A stretch of 64,000 bases of DNA from Glaciozyma antarctica PI12 (Eukaryota; Basidiomycota; Microbotryomycetes; Kriegeriales; Camptobasidiaceae), in assembly GCA_002917775.1 (NCBI GenBank), contig KZ627149.1, forward strand, positions 1,119,497 to 1,183,496, read 5' to 3'. Shown piece after piece: positions 40,893-52,945 of the stretch. Positions within the stretch are counted from its first letter, which is position 1, and every line of letters starts with the position of its first letter. The translations under genes were made by a program, and so were the position numbers. The notes beneath the pieces were generated by a model that was not told where the DNA came from, did not search any database, and saw only the letters and a list, made by a program, of their open reading frames with translations.

Positions 40893-43797
40893 ATGGTAGC
40901 CTGGCTATCCTCTCTTCCGGCACACGACATCTTCACCCTCCCTCCGCCCGCGCGACCGTCCCTCTCCACCCACCCCTCCCTCTCAGAGCTCGCTCGTCCA
41001 GCGTCGCCCTCCTTCTCCGCCATCTCACGCGCCTCCACCTCCCGAAGTCGCGAGGAGCTTCCTAATGCTGGAGCATGGAAGAACAGGATGGTGCTAGTGC
41101 GAGGAGTGGACCTCGTCGTGGCTGTTGGGAAGGAATTGAGGATTGCGAGTTTGGCGGACGTCAAGGCGCGGTGCGAGGAGCGGGGCGGGGCTGGGGAGGC
41201 GCAGATGGAGAAGGAGGTGCAGCTGGGAGAGTACAAGGTGCGTTTGGCTTGGGGAGGGAGAGTGGAGGAGGGACCTGACGGCGCGTTGCTGTTTGCAAGG
41301 TGCTCAACACTCCGACCATCACGTTCGAGATCCAGCAGCTCGTGCTGAACGCGACATCCAAGCTACTCGCCGTCGTTGGAGCGCACAGCGTTGCTATTGT
41401 CGTGCTGCCGCGAAAAGGGTGGTCGTCCTCTGTTGGGCGCTCGCTCGAGTGTCGGTGGGTGCTCTCTCTTATGCGAGACGACTAGCTACTCACACACAGG
41501 CTACGCAGATCCCTCCTCGTCGGAAAGTTCTACCACTCCCTTCCCGCCTCTCCACCCGTCGCCCAAGTGGCCTGGCACCCTTGGGGCGCCAACTCGTCCT
41601 CCCTCCTCGTCCTCACCTCCGACGCGCTCCTTCGCGAGTACTCGATTGGGGACGACGCCGAGGAGCCAGCTCAGACGATCTCATTTGGGACTGGGATGGG
41701 AGCTGAGAAGTCTGGGAGAGGCTTCTCGAGTGATGATAGGGATGCGCAGAAGGCGGTCGCGTTCTGTGTTGGCGACGGCAAGGGCGACTGGGGACCACTC
41801 ACGCTCTACGGACTCATGCGGAATGGCGATATTCTCGCAGTCTGCCCCTTCCTTCCCAAAAAAGCGTACGTTGCTCTCTCGCAAGTCTGCAGCTCGAGCT
41901 AATCCTGGGTCACCGCAGTGCCGTCCCCGCTTCGTACATCCACTCCCTCTCCGCCTTCGTCTCCGTCAAAGTCGACTACCTTGATCCCGTCACTACACCC
42001 CAGGGATCTCCCAGCAGTGGCACCCTCCAACTCGCCCGCTCCTCGGCCTCTTCTCACGCCCTCACGCACTCGACCCACTCGCCAACTCCCGCCCTCCGAC
42101 CGCCCTCGAAACCATCTACGCCCTTCAACTCTCCTACGTCAACTCTCTCGTCCGTCAAGCCGCCTGATGACCTCCCCTCCCTGACTCCTCGGACGATCAC
42201 CTCGTCCAGGTCTCCCCTCCTCCCATCTCCCGCACCACCAAGCCGGCGCGCCAAGGTCCCTTCCTCCTCCAGCCCGCACCAGCAGAGCTCGAGAACGACG
42301 CTGAAAGCGCAGCGTGCGATATCGTTTACGTCAACTACACGAGTCCCGGGGGGATCGGCAGCGAGCGGGAGGAGAGCCAAGCGGGGGTCGGCGTGCTCGC
42401 TGTCTCGTTTAGCGATGGAAAGGTCGACCTCTGCCTTGAGGTGGAGAAGGTCGAGGCCAAGTGGGGCGAGCGAGACGAGTGGGAGGAGGAGGAGCTGCCA
42501 CTGTTGGCCGTGTACGAGACGATCGACCTCGGACTGGCGGCGGCGCTCGAGGAGGGAGAGCAGAAGGTCGGTCAAGGGCTCAATGACAACTGCCCGACTT
42601 TCGTCAAGGATCCTCTCTATCCCGACACGCTTTACGTCTACCACGCGCTGGGAGGACACTGCCTCCTGCTCTCGGGGTGGCTCGACGCCCTCGCCGACAT
42701 TACGCTTTCGGCGGAGGAGGACGAGGAGAAGCTGCAGAAGGAGGTCGAGCGTACTCTCAGAGCTCAGCAAGCCACCGACGTCCTGTGGATCCTCAAGACC
42801 GTCTCGATCGGATCATCGACCTCACCTCCTTCCGTCGTCGGCCTCGCGCTCATCAATGACATCTACCTCGGCTACTCCCTCCTCCTCATCACCGCCTCCC
42901 TCCAACTCGTCGGCATCGAACTCTCCCTCCGCGTCGACTCCTCCCTTCTCCCCTCCTCCTCTCCCACCCCTCGCGGAATCTCCTCCGAACCCCCACCTTA
43001 CCTTTCCCTCCTCGACTCGCCCTTCACCATCCCACCTCCACTCGACAAACGCTCAACCGTCTCCACCGTCCCCCGCCTCGCCACCAAACCCCCAGGCGCG
43101 TCCTCCGCCCTCGTCGTCAACCCCGACACGCTTCGCTTCCTCGGCAAAACGGTCGAGACGTTCCGCTACTCAATCAGGGACCTCGTCTCGGCCGCCAACG
43201 TCGTTCAAAGCCGTCTCGAGCTACAGATGAAGGAGCTCAGTCGGCAGCTGAGCAAGCTGAGCGACTTGTCAAAGCTCTCGGATACGCTGAGGAAGAGCAC
43301 GACGAGTCGCGAGGGGCTCGCTGGGCGACTGGAGCGGGTCAGCAGGAACCAGGACGCCCTTCTCGCTCGGACGGATCGCGTGCTGCAGAAGCTCATGGAC
43401 GCGCATCAGCCGCTGCTATCGACGTACGAACGGAAATGGTTCGAGGAACTCGCGAGGCTGGAGAATGTCGTCGAGGGGAAGGGGAGCGAGCGGAGTTTGC
43501 AGAGTAGGGCCGAGCGGTTGGAGGGACAGCTGGAGAGTCTGCGGCCGGCGTTGGAGGAGTTGAAGAGGAAAGAGGTGTTGGGGGTCAAGGACACCAAGGT
43601 TGTCGAGAGTCCTGGTGGATTGGGGTCTTCGCAGATGCGGAGCTTGGAAGCCAAGTTGGCCGAAGAGTGAGTTCGCCCCCTTGGCGTTGTGGGTACGTGT
43701 GCTGATGCTGTTTTTGCGCAGGTCAAAACTGATCGCGGACGCGCGCAAGAAGCTCGACCGGCTCACGAACGCGTTGGCGAGCACATCGCTGTCATGA
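40893..43797 (+). CDS. NUP82: Nucleoporin of the Nup82/Nup88 family
   Basis: A cytoplasmic-side nuclear pore protein: an N-terminal beta-propeller that docks the mRNA export platform, and a C-terminal coiled coil. The start MVAWLSSLPAHDIFTLPPPA at 40893 leads through propeller blades (NRMVLVRGVDLVVAVGKELR, ITFEIQQLVLNATSKLLAVV, SLLVGKFYHS with QVAWHPWGANSSSLLVL, and DTLYVYHALGGHCLLLSGWL). It ends in helices LQMKELSRQLSKLSDLSKLS and SLEAKLAEE, joined over an intron to a last exon KLIADARKKLDRLTNALAST. Five or more short introns. Between VSVKVDYLDPVTTPQ and QQWHPPTRPLLGLFSRPHAL the frame steps at a GGG run (42003-42005); one more G restores continuity. The family call rests on length, propeller plus coiled-coil order and these blade motifs. 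Confidence 0.8.
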
Positions 43798-43901
43798 AGT
43801 CCGTTCTGCATCGTCTCGCGTCTCCTTTTCGCTTCGCTCGCGGTGTTTTATTCCCTGCTCCATCGCTCTGCTCTACACTGCTACCTCGCTGAGGAACGCA
43901 G

Positions 43902-44021
43902 CTACTGGACCGATTCGACGAGGATGTTCGCTGGACCCAGGTAGACCGACTCTAGCGCAGCGAGAGCAGAAAGGAGCAGCACGACCGCACCCACCACGTA
44001 GGCGGCCTGTCCAGCACTCAT
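43902..44021 (-). CDS. Possible 39-residue single-pass membrane peptide
   Basis: The ATG at 44021 opens MSAGQAAYVVGAVVLLLSAL, then AALESVYLGPANILVESVQ and a TAG at 43902-43904. One strong hydrophobic helix and a plausible short tail make it look like the very small ER or mitochondrial subunits (Ost4, Tom5 size class), but no homology is recognised. It starts 4 bases downstream of the stop of the next minus-strand gene, so it could also be 3' untranslated sequence of that gene. Confidence 0.35.
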   Translation of the reverse strand: MSAGQAAYVVGAVVLLLSALAALESVYLGPANILVESVQ

Positions 44022-44025
44022 CACA

Positions 44026-45356
44026 TTACTCGTCCTCCGCGTCCCCCTCGTCCCCCTCCTCTTCTTCCTCAAGCAATCGTCTCCCCCACCCCTCTCCAAC
44101 CCAAAGCCTACACCTCCACAACGCCAACGCAAGCGGCACACTATCCGCAACTCCATCATCGTCATTCGCACTCCCCGTCGGTCCCAGCACCGGCGCATAA
44201 ATCGCGTACGCCGCCACCCCCTTATCTCGTTCTCGATCTATTCGCACGAGGGGAGACGGAGGGTTCGTCCCAAGTGCTAGGCGCTCGGCTCGCCGGTGGA
44301 AGAGGTCGACGAGGGAATCTAGAGAGTCGCGAACGGATTCGATGAGGAAGGCGGGGGAGCGGGGAGGGGAGGGGGGAGGGGTTCGAGAGGTCGTTGGAGT
44401 TGATGAGGGTAGGAGAGGGGGTGGAGCGATGCAGGTGTTGAAGAAGGTTGGGAGGTGGAAGATGGGGATGAAGGAGGGGGAGAAGGGAGGGGAGGAGGTT
44501 GAGAGGTCGGCGGGGAGGAGGGCGGAGAAGGGCGGTGTGCCGTCAGCTTCTACCTCCGAGACGATCACCACTCCCACTAGCTCCTGTCCCTCCACCGCCA
44601 TAGAACCCAAGTGACCATCCTTTGTCGCGTCCTCCACCTCCTCCCAGGTCAATCGCCGAATAGGGCATGCACGCGTTCCCCCGCTCTTGTAGTTGCCCGC
44701 TCGGCTCTTGATCCGCTCGGCAAAGAGGGTAGATTCCTGCACTACGCGACTGGCGAGCTGGTACTGGATCCTGGCGGAGGTGACGAGGGGGAAGCTCGCG
44801 CTAGGGTGAATGCGTTTGTAGCCGTCTGCAGTCCCTCCGTCAGCTCCCTCCCTTCGCCGCACAGACGCTGGGTACGCACGTTTGTCCCGAAACTGTTTGA
44901 TGGCGGCCTTCCTGCAGATCACCCACCCTCCTTTGCCGGGAAGAGACTCGGCGAAGCGTGGATGCATGATCCTGTCCGGCGTAAGGACGAGGCGTGGTCG
45001 ACCATCGGATATCAGCGTCCATACAGGCTTGAGGTTGATGAGCAGCTCTGCAAAGGTCTGATCAGCAGATGCGGCGAGGAGGACGGGAGGTGGGACGGAC
45101 CTTTGGGCAGAACCCTCTCTGTGAAGGTGCAGAGTCGGAGAGGAGAGGCGAGGACCTTGACTGGGGGTGTCTACAAGTTAGCTCTTGGCTACTCAGGAGG
45201 GGGGTTGGGCCCACGGTATGCGTTGCTGTCGGCTGCATCGGGCGCCTGGCGAGCGGGCTTCACTTTTGGCGCGCTGGAAGGAGGGTCGAGGATGTAGGAG
45301 CGCGATTTGGCGGCTGCTTGGAGTGCGGAGGCGGCGCGAGAAGGATTTGGCGCCAT
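44026..45356 (-). CDS. Unknown, probably mitochondrial protein
   Basis: The start MAPNPSRAASALQAAAKSRS is basic and Ala-rich, compatible with mitochondrial import. Four exons are joined by introns with GCTAAC/GCTGAT/GCTGAC branch sites: NAYLKVLASPLRLCTFTERV with LPKELLINLKPVW, GGWVICRKAAIKQFRDK, then YKRIHPSASFPLVTSARIQY and a long last exon ending in an acidic tail EEEEEGDEGDAEDE (stop 44026-44028). The LASPxRxCxxTxxxLPxxLL motif resembles the start of a conserved group of fungal mitochondrial proteins of unknown function, but I cannot name it. A Pro/Ser-rich insert occupies the middle. Confidence 0.65.
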
Positions 45357-46454
45357 CTTGAGAGTGGCGAGTGCTGTGCACCGAGAGCTGGGAGAGGAGA
45401 GGGCGAGAGAGAGGCTGGCGGAGGCCAGGCGCAAACGTTCGAACTTCGCCCTGTCGAAGTTTAGGGGTTCTTTATCCTCTCTTCCCTCCTCCTTTCTTTC
45501 TCTTTTACAGAGGTTCGTCCGCATTCCTCGATTCGCTCGCATTCTCCAGCACAAGACTGGAGGCATGGGAGCGAGTCACCGTGTTGGTGCGGTGGCCGGA
45601 GGACTGGTTGTTCGGCAGCGAGGCGAGTCCACTGTGGGTCGTGCGAAGGAGGAGCTGAGCCGTCGAAGCGGAACGGATTCTCGGACAACACCTCAACCGA
45701 TCTCGGTACCATCTCGTCGATGGAAACATCTGGGCGGGGAGACGTGAGTGCCTGAGCGGGCGTCTTTTGGGGGAAATAGCAAGCGAGGGAGTTGGGAAGC
45801 GCCTGGACATCATCTCCCTTTGTTCTTAGCTTCCTCGCAGCGAACCCCCGATGGACGTCGATGAAGCCCTGTTTTCTATTACCCCAGAGCGAGCATATAT
45901 ATCGCTGGGGGGAGAAGGATCGTTGCGAGATCTCGCTGTTCCAGAGTCCGACCCTCGGCATCTGGGCCTTGATATCCTCTACTGGCTCGAAATGAGGACA
46001 AATGCTCTCTTCAAAGGACGATAGTCGCTCGTACGTACCGACGGCACAACCGATACAGAAGCTGCAGAAGCTGTAGAAGGCTGGGGAGCAACGGCGTTGT
46101 CATGAAGTGGGTCAAAAGTCGAGCGAGGAGTCGACGGAGGACGCACCACCCTCGCCGCCGATCTGCTGAGAACGCCCGATGAAGCAGGAAGAATCCTCAA
46201 CTCTTCCAGCTCTCTTTTGGCACTACTTGAAGCCTGGAGGAAGCGGAGAGAATAGATCACTGCGAGCGAAACCGGAGACTCCTTCTCCCCTCGCCTTCTT
46301 CGAGCGAGCTCGGTGGTTCCTCTCCCACCTCAGCGTTGTTCACGCTCCACTGCGACATCATCAAATCTCGGATACACAACGGCTGGTGACAACCACCAGG
46401 TGGTTCGGCCCAAAAGCGTCCTCGCGACCCACTGCGAGTGCGCCCACCCTCAGC
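45357..46454. other. Divergent intergenic region, 1.1 kb
   Basis: Lies between the minus-strand mitochondrial-type gene and the plus-strand HSF-type gene. An AT-rich ATATATAT element is at 45894-45901. A plus-strand frame from 46179 runs in frame into the HSF-type start, so a longer N-terminus is possible; I saw no supporting conservation. Confidence 0.45.
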
Positions 46455-47508
46455 ATGGAGCAGCGGCCACCTTTCTTCGGAACAAGCCTTCCACCGCATT
46501 CCTCGTATCTTGAGTCGGCCGTTCGCTTCCCACGTCCTGAATACCCCGTCATCTTCCCTCCCATCTCCTCGGCCTGCTCCCTCTCCTCGCCTTCCACCTC
46601 TGTCAACTCGTCCTTCCTAACCTCCTACGCCTCCACCTCCCCACAACCACCCCTCGCTCCCATCGACAGCTACTTTCCTCCTTTCCACCTCGGATCCCCT
46701 CCCATCCGTACACGATCTCGCAGTCCCGCCATTCCTGTCGACACCCCCTCCACGCGCCACTCCTCGACCTCTCGCAGCCCATCAGCATCTTCACCGGATT
46801 TCGTCCCTGTGACTCGCCTCCCAAACGAGCAGCCTCCGGTCCGCTTCCCAGATTCCTCGGTGAGTACGCCCTTCGCTGCGTTCTGATCTCTTTTCTCATA
46901 CCGCGTTCCTCTCCCCTCTTCAGGCCTTGAGGCCTTTCATCTCCAAGCTCTGGTACCTGTTGAGCAATCCTGCACGCTATGGAGATCTAATCACCTGGGA
47001 CCCCTCGGTGCGCATTCCTAACTCTCGCTACACGAGACCTCGCTAACTTCAACCAGGGCACGACGATCCTCGTCGCTCATCAACACTCTCGCTTTATCAA
47101 TGAGCTACTCCCTCTCCTCTTCTACCATTCCAGCGTAGCTGCTTTCCGTCGTACGCCCCTCCCTATCCTCGCCTTCACGCCAACTAACCCTTCACAGGCC
47201 AGCTAAACGTTCGTTCCCCCCTCGTCCGTCCGCCCCTCCGTAACCCCTCTCGCAAACAGATATACTCCTTCACCCACCTCTCTCCCACCGATCTAATACC
47301 TTTCGTCACTCATTCCTTCCTCGACATATCGGATCGCATGGCGGGGTGGACTCATCCGGATTTTAGGAGGGATGATGAGGCGAGGCTGGGGATGCTGGTG
47401 CCGAGGGTTAGTAGAGCTAGGAGGTTGTTGCAGATTGCTAAGGGTGGGAAGCGGGGGAGGAGAGGGGAGAGGGAGGAAGAGCGGGAAGCAGAGCGAGGGA
47501 GCAGGTAG
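46455..47508 (+). CDS. HSF-type DNA-binding protein
   Basis: A winged-helix transcription factor of the heat-shock-factor superfamily (HSF1/Sfl1/Skn7 type domain). The ATG at 46455 gives MEQRPPFFGTSLPPHSSYLE and a Ser/Pro-rich N-terminus of about 135 residues. The domain follows: LRPFISKLWYLLSNPARYGD, LITWDPSGTTILVAHQHSRF, INELLPLLFYHSSVAAFR, then RQLNIYSFTHL. This RQLN is supplied by an 11-base exon (47198-47208) between two introns. After the domain only about 75 residues remain, basic and charged, without a clear heptad-repeat trimerisation region. It is therefore much shorter than canonical HSF1 and may bind DNA as a monomer or through another partner. An in-frame upstream ATG at 46179 exists. 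Confidence 0.85.
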
Positions 47509-48118
47509 AAGCGACGTGGTCGGAGGAGTGCTTAGTTTTACGTACCCTGCCAAGAAGTGATCGTGGCCGTACATTACTTGTTATTTGGAGCGCAGGAGCG
47601 AAAGCAGGAGAGAGAGCGAGGCTCGACCGAGTCAAGTTCAGGCCTCGTCCTCACGCTGCCGACCCCTTTCTCCATTCCTCAGGGCGGCTTCTTCCCTGCC
47701 GTAAACAAGCTTTGATTGCTGCGCGGAGCGCTGTACAGAGTTTCGAGTAGATCGCGCGGCATCTCAGACGGAAAGGAGAGCGATTTGCCGCAGATTGGAA
47801 CTTGCCGACCTCGGCCAGCGAGGTTGTCAACCGCGACGAAAGAGGTACCTGTCCTCACCCAAGCAGCAGCTCTGTCAAAGCCGACTCTCCAGAGAGCAAT
47901 GGCGCTTAAGCAATTTGAATGGCGAAAGGCTGCGTGAGGTGGCGGTTCTCGTGCGAAGGCAGAAAACGCGACCGAGTGCTGCGAGCAAGTCTCCGAATTT
48001 GCGAAATTTGTCTTCTGCTTCCCAGCTCTCAAGTGTTCTCGCTGCAGCCAGGTTTACTTCACGATAAACCCCGAGTCTGCATGATCAACAACCAAGAAAC
48101 ACCACCCTCGCTCAACAC
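47509..48118. other. Intergenic region between convergent genes
   Basis: 610 bases with no supported coding sequence. The open frames on both strands lack splice signals and conservation. Confidence 0.45.
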
Positions 48119-51100
48119 CTAACCGCAGTACTCAAAGCCGGGGCAGCCAACGGCAGAGCCATACGCTCTTCCATCAATACCTCCAATCACGAACGCCGCC
48201 GTAATAACTCCACCGATACCCTCTCCAGCGATCAACCCCGCCGCGAGAGCGAATCCCCACACCTCCCAGGACCTCGCCGACTTCTTCTCCCAGACGAGAG
48301 CGATGATGGCGCCCACCGACATCGCGATGGCGTACTGAACTTGAGGAACGACGAAGGCGAGTCCGACGGCACTCCAATTGGGAATCCAGGCGGCAATCTT
48401 GGGATGCTTGGGGCGGATCATGTGCGTGATGATGACGGAGAGGGAGGCGAGGGCTCCGAGGCAGACGGCGGAGATGCCGCAGGAGAGGGTGATGGGGAGG
48501 TTGGGAGAGGTGACGGCGATGGTGACTGGAGATTGAAGAAGGGAGTCAGCGAGCAGGTCGCAAAAAAAAGAACGAAAGCGACGTACCTGCGCGCCAGGCT
48601 GAGGCGGCGGGAAGATCGAAGGGGCAGCTCTCAATCGTCGAGTCGTTGATGCAGGGGTACGCCTTGGCGAAGATGATGAAGAGTCCTGGAGAAGAGAGGA
48701 CCGTCAGCGGGAGGAGAGGAGTCTCGAAGCGAAAACGACAAACCTCCAGCGAATGCGAAACCAGCGCAGGATCCGCCGAGCTGAGCCCAGAATTGCGAGA
48801 TAGGGCTGGCGCCGATGAGGTGACCTGAGCGAGAACGAGTGAGTGGAGAACGTGAAAGCGGAGAACGCTGCGACGCACCAGTCTTGAGATCTCCGACCAT
48901 GTCAACCGAGTGGGAAGCGCTCTGGCCCACGATGGAACCAGCGACGAGGTTGGTGAGCTGAGCGGCCTGGATGGGGAGGTTCTGGCCCGAGGTGATTCCG
49001 CCGATAACGAGCTGACCGGCTTTGGCGACTGGGAGAGGAAAGAAGTTAGCTTCTTGCGAAAACAAAACTCGCGAGGAGGAAAGTCACGTACTGACTCCGA
49101 CAGGGTTAACGTCGGTAGTACCACTGGCCTGAACACCGACGAAAGCGAAGATGAATCCGAGGATGAGAGAGACGAGGGTGACTCTGTCGGTCGCAAACAA
49201 AATTGTCAGCGATGCAGCGAAGGACGCAAGACAGTATACGCACCCAGGGTTGACGTTGAACTCGGTCTTGGCCATAACCATCGTAGACGCAATCGAAATC
49301 ATGATGCCGACAAGCCAGTAAAGTCCAGGAACCTGCGAGCGAGGCATCAGCTCCGAAGCAGAAATGAAAGACGAGCGAACGTACCTGCTCGTGCTTGGGT
49401 GCGGGGTCGGCGTCTCCCTCCGGAACTCCACCCTTGATGTGGGAGACGTCGTGTCCGCGCTTCTCGCCGTACTTGATGCGACTCTCCTGGACGAGACCTC
49501 GGAACGTCCTGTAGAGCATGGGACCTTGCATGGCGAGTTCGGTGAAGGATGCGGCCAGCATGATCATGACTCCAGGCCAGAGAAGCCAGTAGCGAGCGGT
49601 ACCGAGAGAAGCGTCGGTTGTACCATCGGGGAGATCTGCAAGAGGGAAACGTCGTTAGTAGAATTTGACATCGAAGGAAGGAAGAAGAACGCACTGATCG
49701 TGGACATGGAGAAGTGGTTGAACCAGCCAGGGACGGTGGGGTCGATGGGACGAGCGAAGGAGGCTCCGGTGGCGTAGAGGATGGGTCCGATGATTCCGTA
49801 GGCGAGAACGGCTCCAAAGAGCCACGAAAAGGCGGCGTTGGGCCCAGTGAGGAATCCGACCGCGTGGAAGGCCTGCAGGAGAAGTTAGCAAACGCAGCGA
49901 GAGAACAGCTTCGAGGAACGCACGGGAGTGAACTCGTAAATCCAGCCCCAGCTCTGAATCCCAATGGCGCCGGACCAACCCCAGCTGTAAAAACCGTTAG
50001 CGATAGCAGGAGAGCAGGAGTAAGCGCGAGGCGTACGTGTAGAAGAACCATCCGATGTTCCAGTCCCATAGCACGCCAGGCGCGTACTTGGTGAAGACCG
50101 TCCAGAAGAAGGCAAAGAGGAAGGCGCCGAGCAGAATCTTGATCTTCTTTCCAGCAGCCTTGCGAGCAGCGGGAGTGGCGCTAGAGTGGAGGGAGCGGAT
50201 AGTGAAGGCGGTGGCGGTAGGCGAGGGGAAGGTGAGTTTCTAGCGGCGCCGATTTAGTTTTGCTGCAACCAAAGACGATCGGAATGCTTACCTGCTTCAA
50301 GATGTAGTACTTGCGAAGAGGAACGGCGAAGAATAGACCGTAGAACCTGGAAGGATGAGTGTCAGCGAGGATTCAACGCGAAGGCTTCGATTCTAACTCA
50401 CGCAGTCATGAAGGAGAGGGCGATGAGAGGGCCGATATCTTGCTCAGGCGTCCTCAGTAGGTTGAGCTGGTACATCGCAGGAACCGCAGCAACGAATAAT
50501 CCACTCATTCCTCCAGCGGCGCCGGCGGCAGACTGAACAGTGACGTTCTCCCTAAAAACGCGACCGTTAGCTAAGACTCTGACCGTATTCTGCTCCCGAG
50601 GAAGACGCACTTAGGTCCAAAGTATCCTCCACCAAACTTGGGAGGAAGTGCGGTGGAGAGAGGCTTGAGAATGGCGAAACTGAGGTGGGAGCGAGAGTCA
50701 GCGAGGTCTTCCAGGCTTGACGAACGCCACCAACGTACCCAAGGATGGAACCGAAGAGGGTGGCACCGAAAGTGAAGCCAGTCTTCAATCCGAGGTCTGC
50801 GTATCCATCCAAGTCAGCGAGGCGAAGGGTGGGAGGGACCTCGCGAGAATCACGAACAGACGTTGGCGGCACCGACGACGAAGCCAAGAGCGCATCCGAC
50901 GAGTACAGCACGGAAAGTCAAGTGCTGAGTCTCAACCGGGGGCAAGGGGGATCCTCAGGGAAAGGTCGGCCGTCGTTGACTGCACCGAAAAACGATCAGC
51001 ACGCGGTTGAACCGGCACGCACGAAAGCGAGAGCGACGAACCGATCACGACGCCCTGCACCTCACCGTGGTCGACGACTTCAGCCTCGGTCGTCCAGTTG

Positions 51101-51258
51101 CCCTTCTCCCCTTTCTCGTCCTCGGACGAGTCGGCTGAAGAGAGGCGTTTGGGATCGGCGAAGGGGGCGGAAGTGGAGTTGCTTGAAAGGTCGTCGCGGG
51201 CGATGATGGCGCCTTGCATTGGGTTGCCGAGCACGGGAAGGGAGGTGACCATCGACAT
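48119..51258 (-). CDS. Oligopeptide transporter, OPT family
   Basis: A proton-coupled carrier for small peptides or metal chelates in the plasma membrane. The start MSMVTSLPVLGNPMQGAIIA is followed by an acidic cytosolic tail, then DGRPFPEDP, a typical OPT pre-helix motif, and LTFRAVLVGCALGFVVGAAN. Further helices: CLGLKTGFTFGATLFGSILG, GLFVAAVPAMYQLNLLRTPE, ALSFMTAFYGLFFAVPLRKY, FFYTWGWSGAIGIQSWGWIY, GLYWLVGIMISIASTMVMAK, ASGTTDVNPVG, QLVIGGITSGQNLPIQAAQL, and a last block WEVWGFALAAGLIAGEGIGG. The C-terminus is VGCPGFEYCG. About fifteen introns. Between the DGRPFPEDP motif and the first helix the frame steps at two G5/C5 runs (50938-50950); one extra base restores it. The upstream sequence has no decisive regulatory site. 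Confidence 0.9.
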
Positions 51259-52454
51259 GGCGGAGTCGGAGTGGGAAGCACGTATGAGAGAGAGCAAGAG
51301 CAGTGTAGGGGGGTACGAAATGTATCTAGCCTGGGTCTCGTGAGGCGTGATAAGCTTCTCCACAGCACCATGCGGTAGGGCGGTCAAGATAGAAATCTCC
51401 CGCTAGTGAATGTTCGCGCGCAGATCCAGATCCTCGTAGCGTGTAGGAGCCTCGGTACGAGCGAGAAGCTAGCGTCGTCGAAAGCGTGAACTCAGCCACC
51501 GTCGACGCGCGGAGGGCAAGCAGCCGCATGAGCGAAGCGGATCGATCGTAACGAGAATGAAAGAGCCAGCGGCGGAGCGTCGTGGTCGATTCACTTGGCC
51601 GGTCGAGATCGGCAGGCGAGCGCGCGGAGGACGAAAGTGATTCTCGTGCGCTCCCCCGGCAACAAAGGGACGGGACCACCCTCAGCATGTGATGGTCCAC
51701 CACCTAGCAGAGGGGGTGGCACCGTGGAGCGCTCACCTCGGAACCGAGCCTGATCCCCCGCCTACCGGCTGTCCGTCGCGCCTATTCTCCACACGCCTTC
51801 GAGCGCGCCAGAGGAGATTCCATGAGCCTTCTGGTTGGTGGCGCAAGGTAGTCCACCTACCTGCCAAGCTGTTGACTCGTGCGGGGGTCACAAACGATCA
51901 GCAGGCGATAAGGAGCTGCGAGCACGCTACACGCCCGGCGTCCCATCGACCGATGGCCCTAACGCCTCCAAGCAGTTCCCAGCACACGCAGAGCACCGTA
52001 GGAAGCAGTGGGAAGACCAGAAGCAGCGTGCCGTTGAGGGTGGGAGCGCGATAACAGCGAACGAGCGAGCCAGCGCGCGGCGTCGCCCCTGCTGGCGGAG
52101 TTGGGCTGAGGAAGGGGACTGCAGAGCCTGGTAGCTGTTGATGCAATGTCGAAAGTACTGGGAAAGAAGTACAGGAGAGCAAGAGAGTGGGGTCCCTCCC
52201 CCAGCGTTCGCCACGGAATCCGTGGCGATGTGCACTGGATCACGACAGTCCCTCATTCGAGCAGAACGGAATTGCACAACGTTGGCAGAACGCTTCTCAA
52301 AAGTATCGACCAGAGAAAAACGTCCCAGCGTCCTCCTAAATCCCTCCGTACCCATCCAAACCGAACGGCTCCTGATCCATCGACGACCTATCCGTCCTCC
52401 CCGTCCCACTCCTCCCCAGCCCACTCCCACGCTCCGCAAAAGCAAGCGGCATCG
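51259..52454. promoter_or_regulatory. OPT upstream region, 1.2 kb
   Basis: The promoter side of the OPT gene and the 3' side of the next minus-strand gene. No coding sequence was supported; the small open frames lack splice sites and conservation. The length suggests an extended regulatory region, as often seen for nutrient transporters, but I cannot point to specific sites. Confidence 0.4.
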
Positions 52455-52945
52455 TTAGGGTTCGGAGAGGGCGGAGGAAGAGGTGCGGAGAGGAGAGGGA
52501 GACGAGTGGGATGATAGGAGGTAGGAGAGGTAGGTGAGGAGGGAGAGAGCGGAGAAGCCGCCTGCGGCTGTGGGAGATGTCAGCGGAACTCGTACGAGGG
52601 ATGGGAAGGCGTACCCCGGTCGATGTGGGTGAAGGAACCTAGCGAAGTCGAGTGGAGGAGTCGTCCTGCCGAGTCGAGGGTCGTCGCGAGAAGGTAGTTG
52701 GTCGTGCTGAGCGGGAGGAGAGCTTCCCCACGACAACTGCACAGTCCAAGTCAGCACATTCTCCTCGCAAGGACAGAGCGTACTCACCGTGGCGTGTTCC
52801 CGAACATCCACCACAGCACGAGTGCACCTCCCACCACTCCCACCACTCCCACCAGAACGCCGACGTCCAGCTGCACCCATACGTCCGACGCTCGCAGGGA
52901 GTTACAGGAGATTAAGTTGACGGGAAGCTGGCAGAAGGGCGCCAT
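52455..52945 (-). CDS. Small unknown membrane protein
   Basis: About 130 residues in three exons. MAPFCQLPVNLISCNSLRAS precedes a valine/glycine-rich membrane segment, VGVLVGVVGVVGGALVLWWM. Across an intron (branch GCTGAC) come LLPLSTTNYLLATTLDSAGR and SLGSFTHIDR. The last exon has a second hydrophobic stretch, GGFSALSLLTYLSYLLSS, and a Ser-rich tail (stop TAA at 52455-52457). Introns have regular donors (GTGAGT, GTACGC). No family recognised; two membrane passes are likely. Confidence 0.65.

Noticed and set aside
42054-42770. Leucine-rich minus-strand frame in the nucleoporin gene
   Set aside because: It is the mirror of Glu/Lys-rich coding sequence; the plus strand has the conserved blades and coiled coil.
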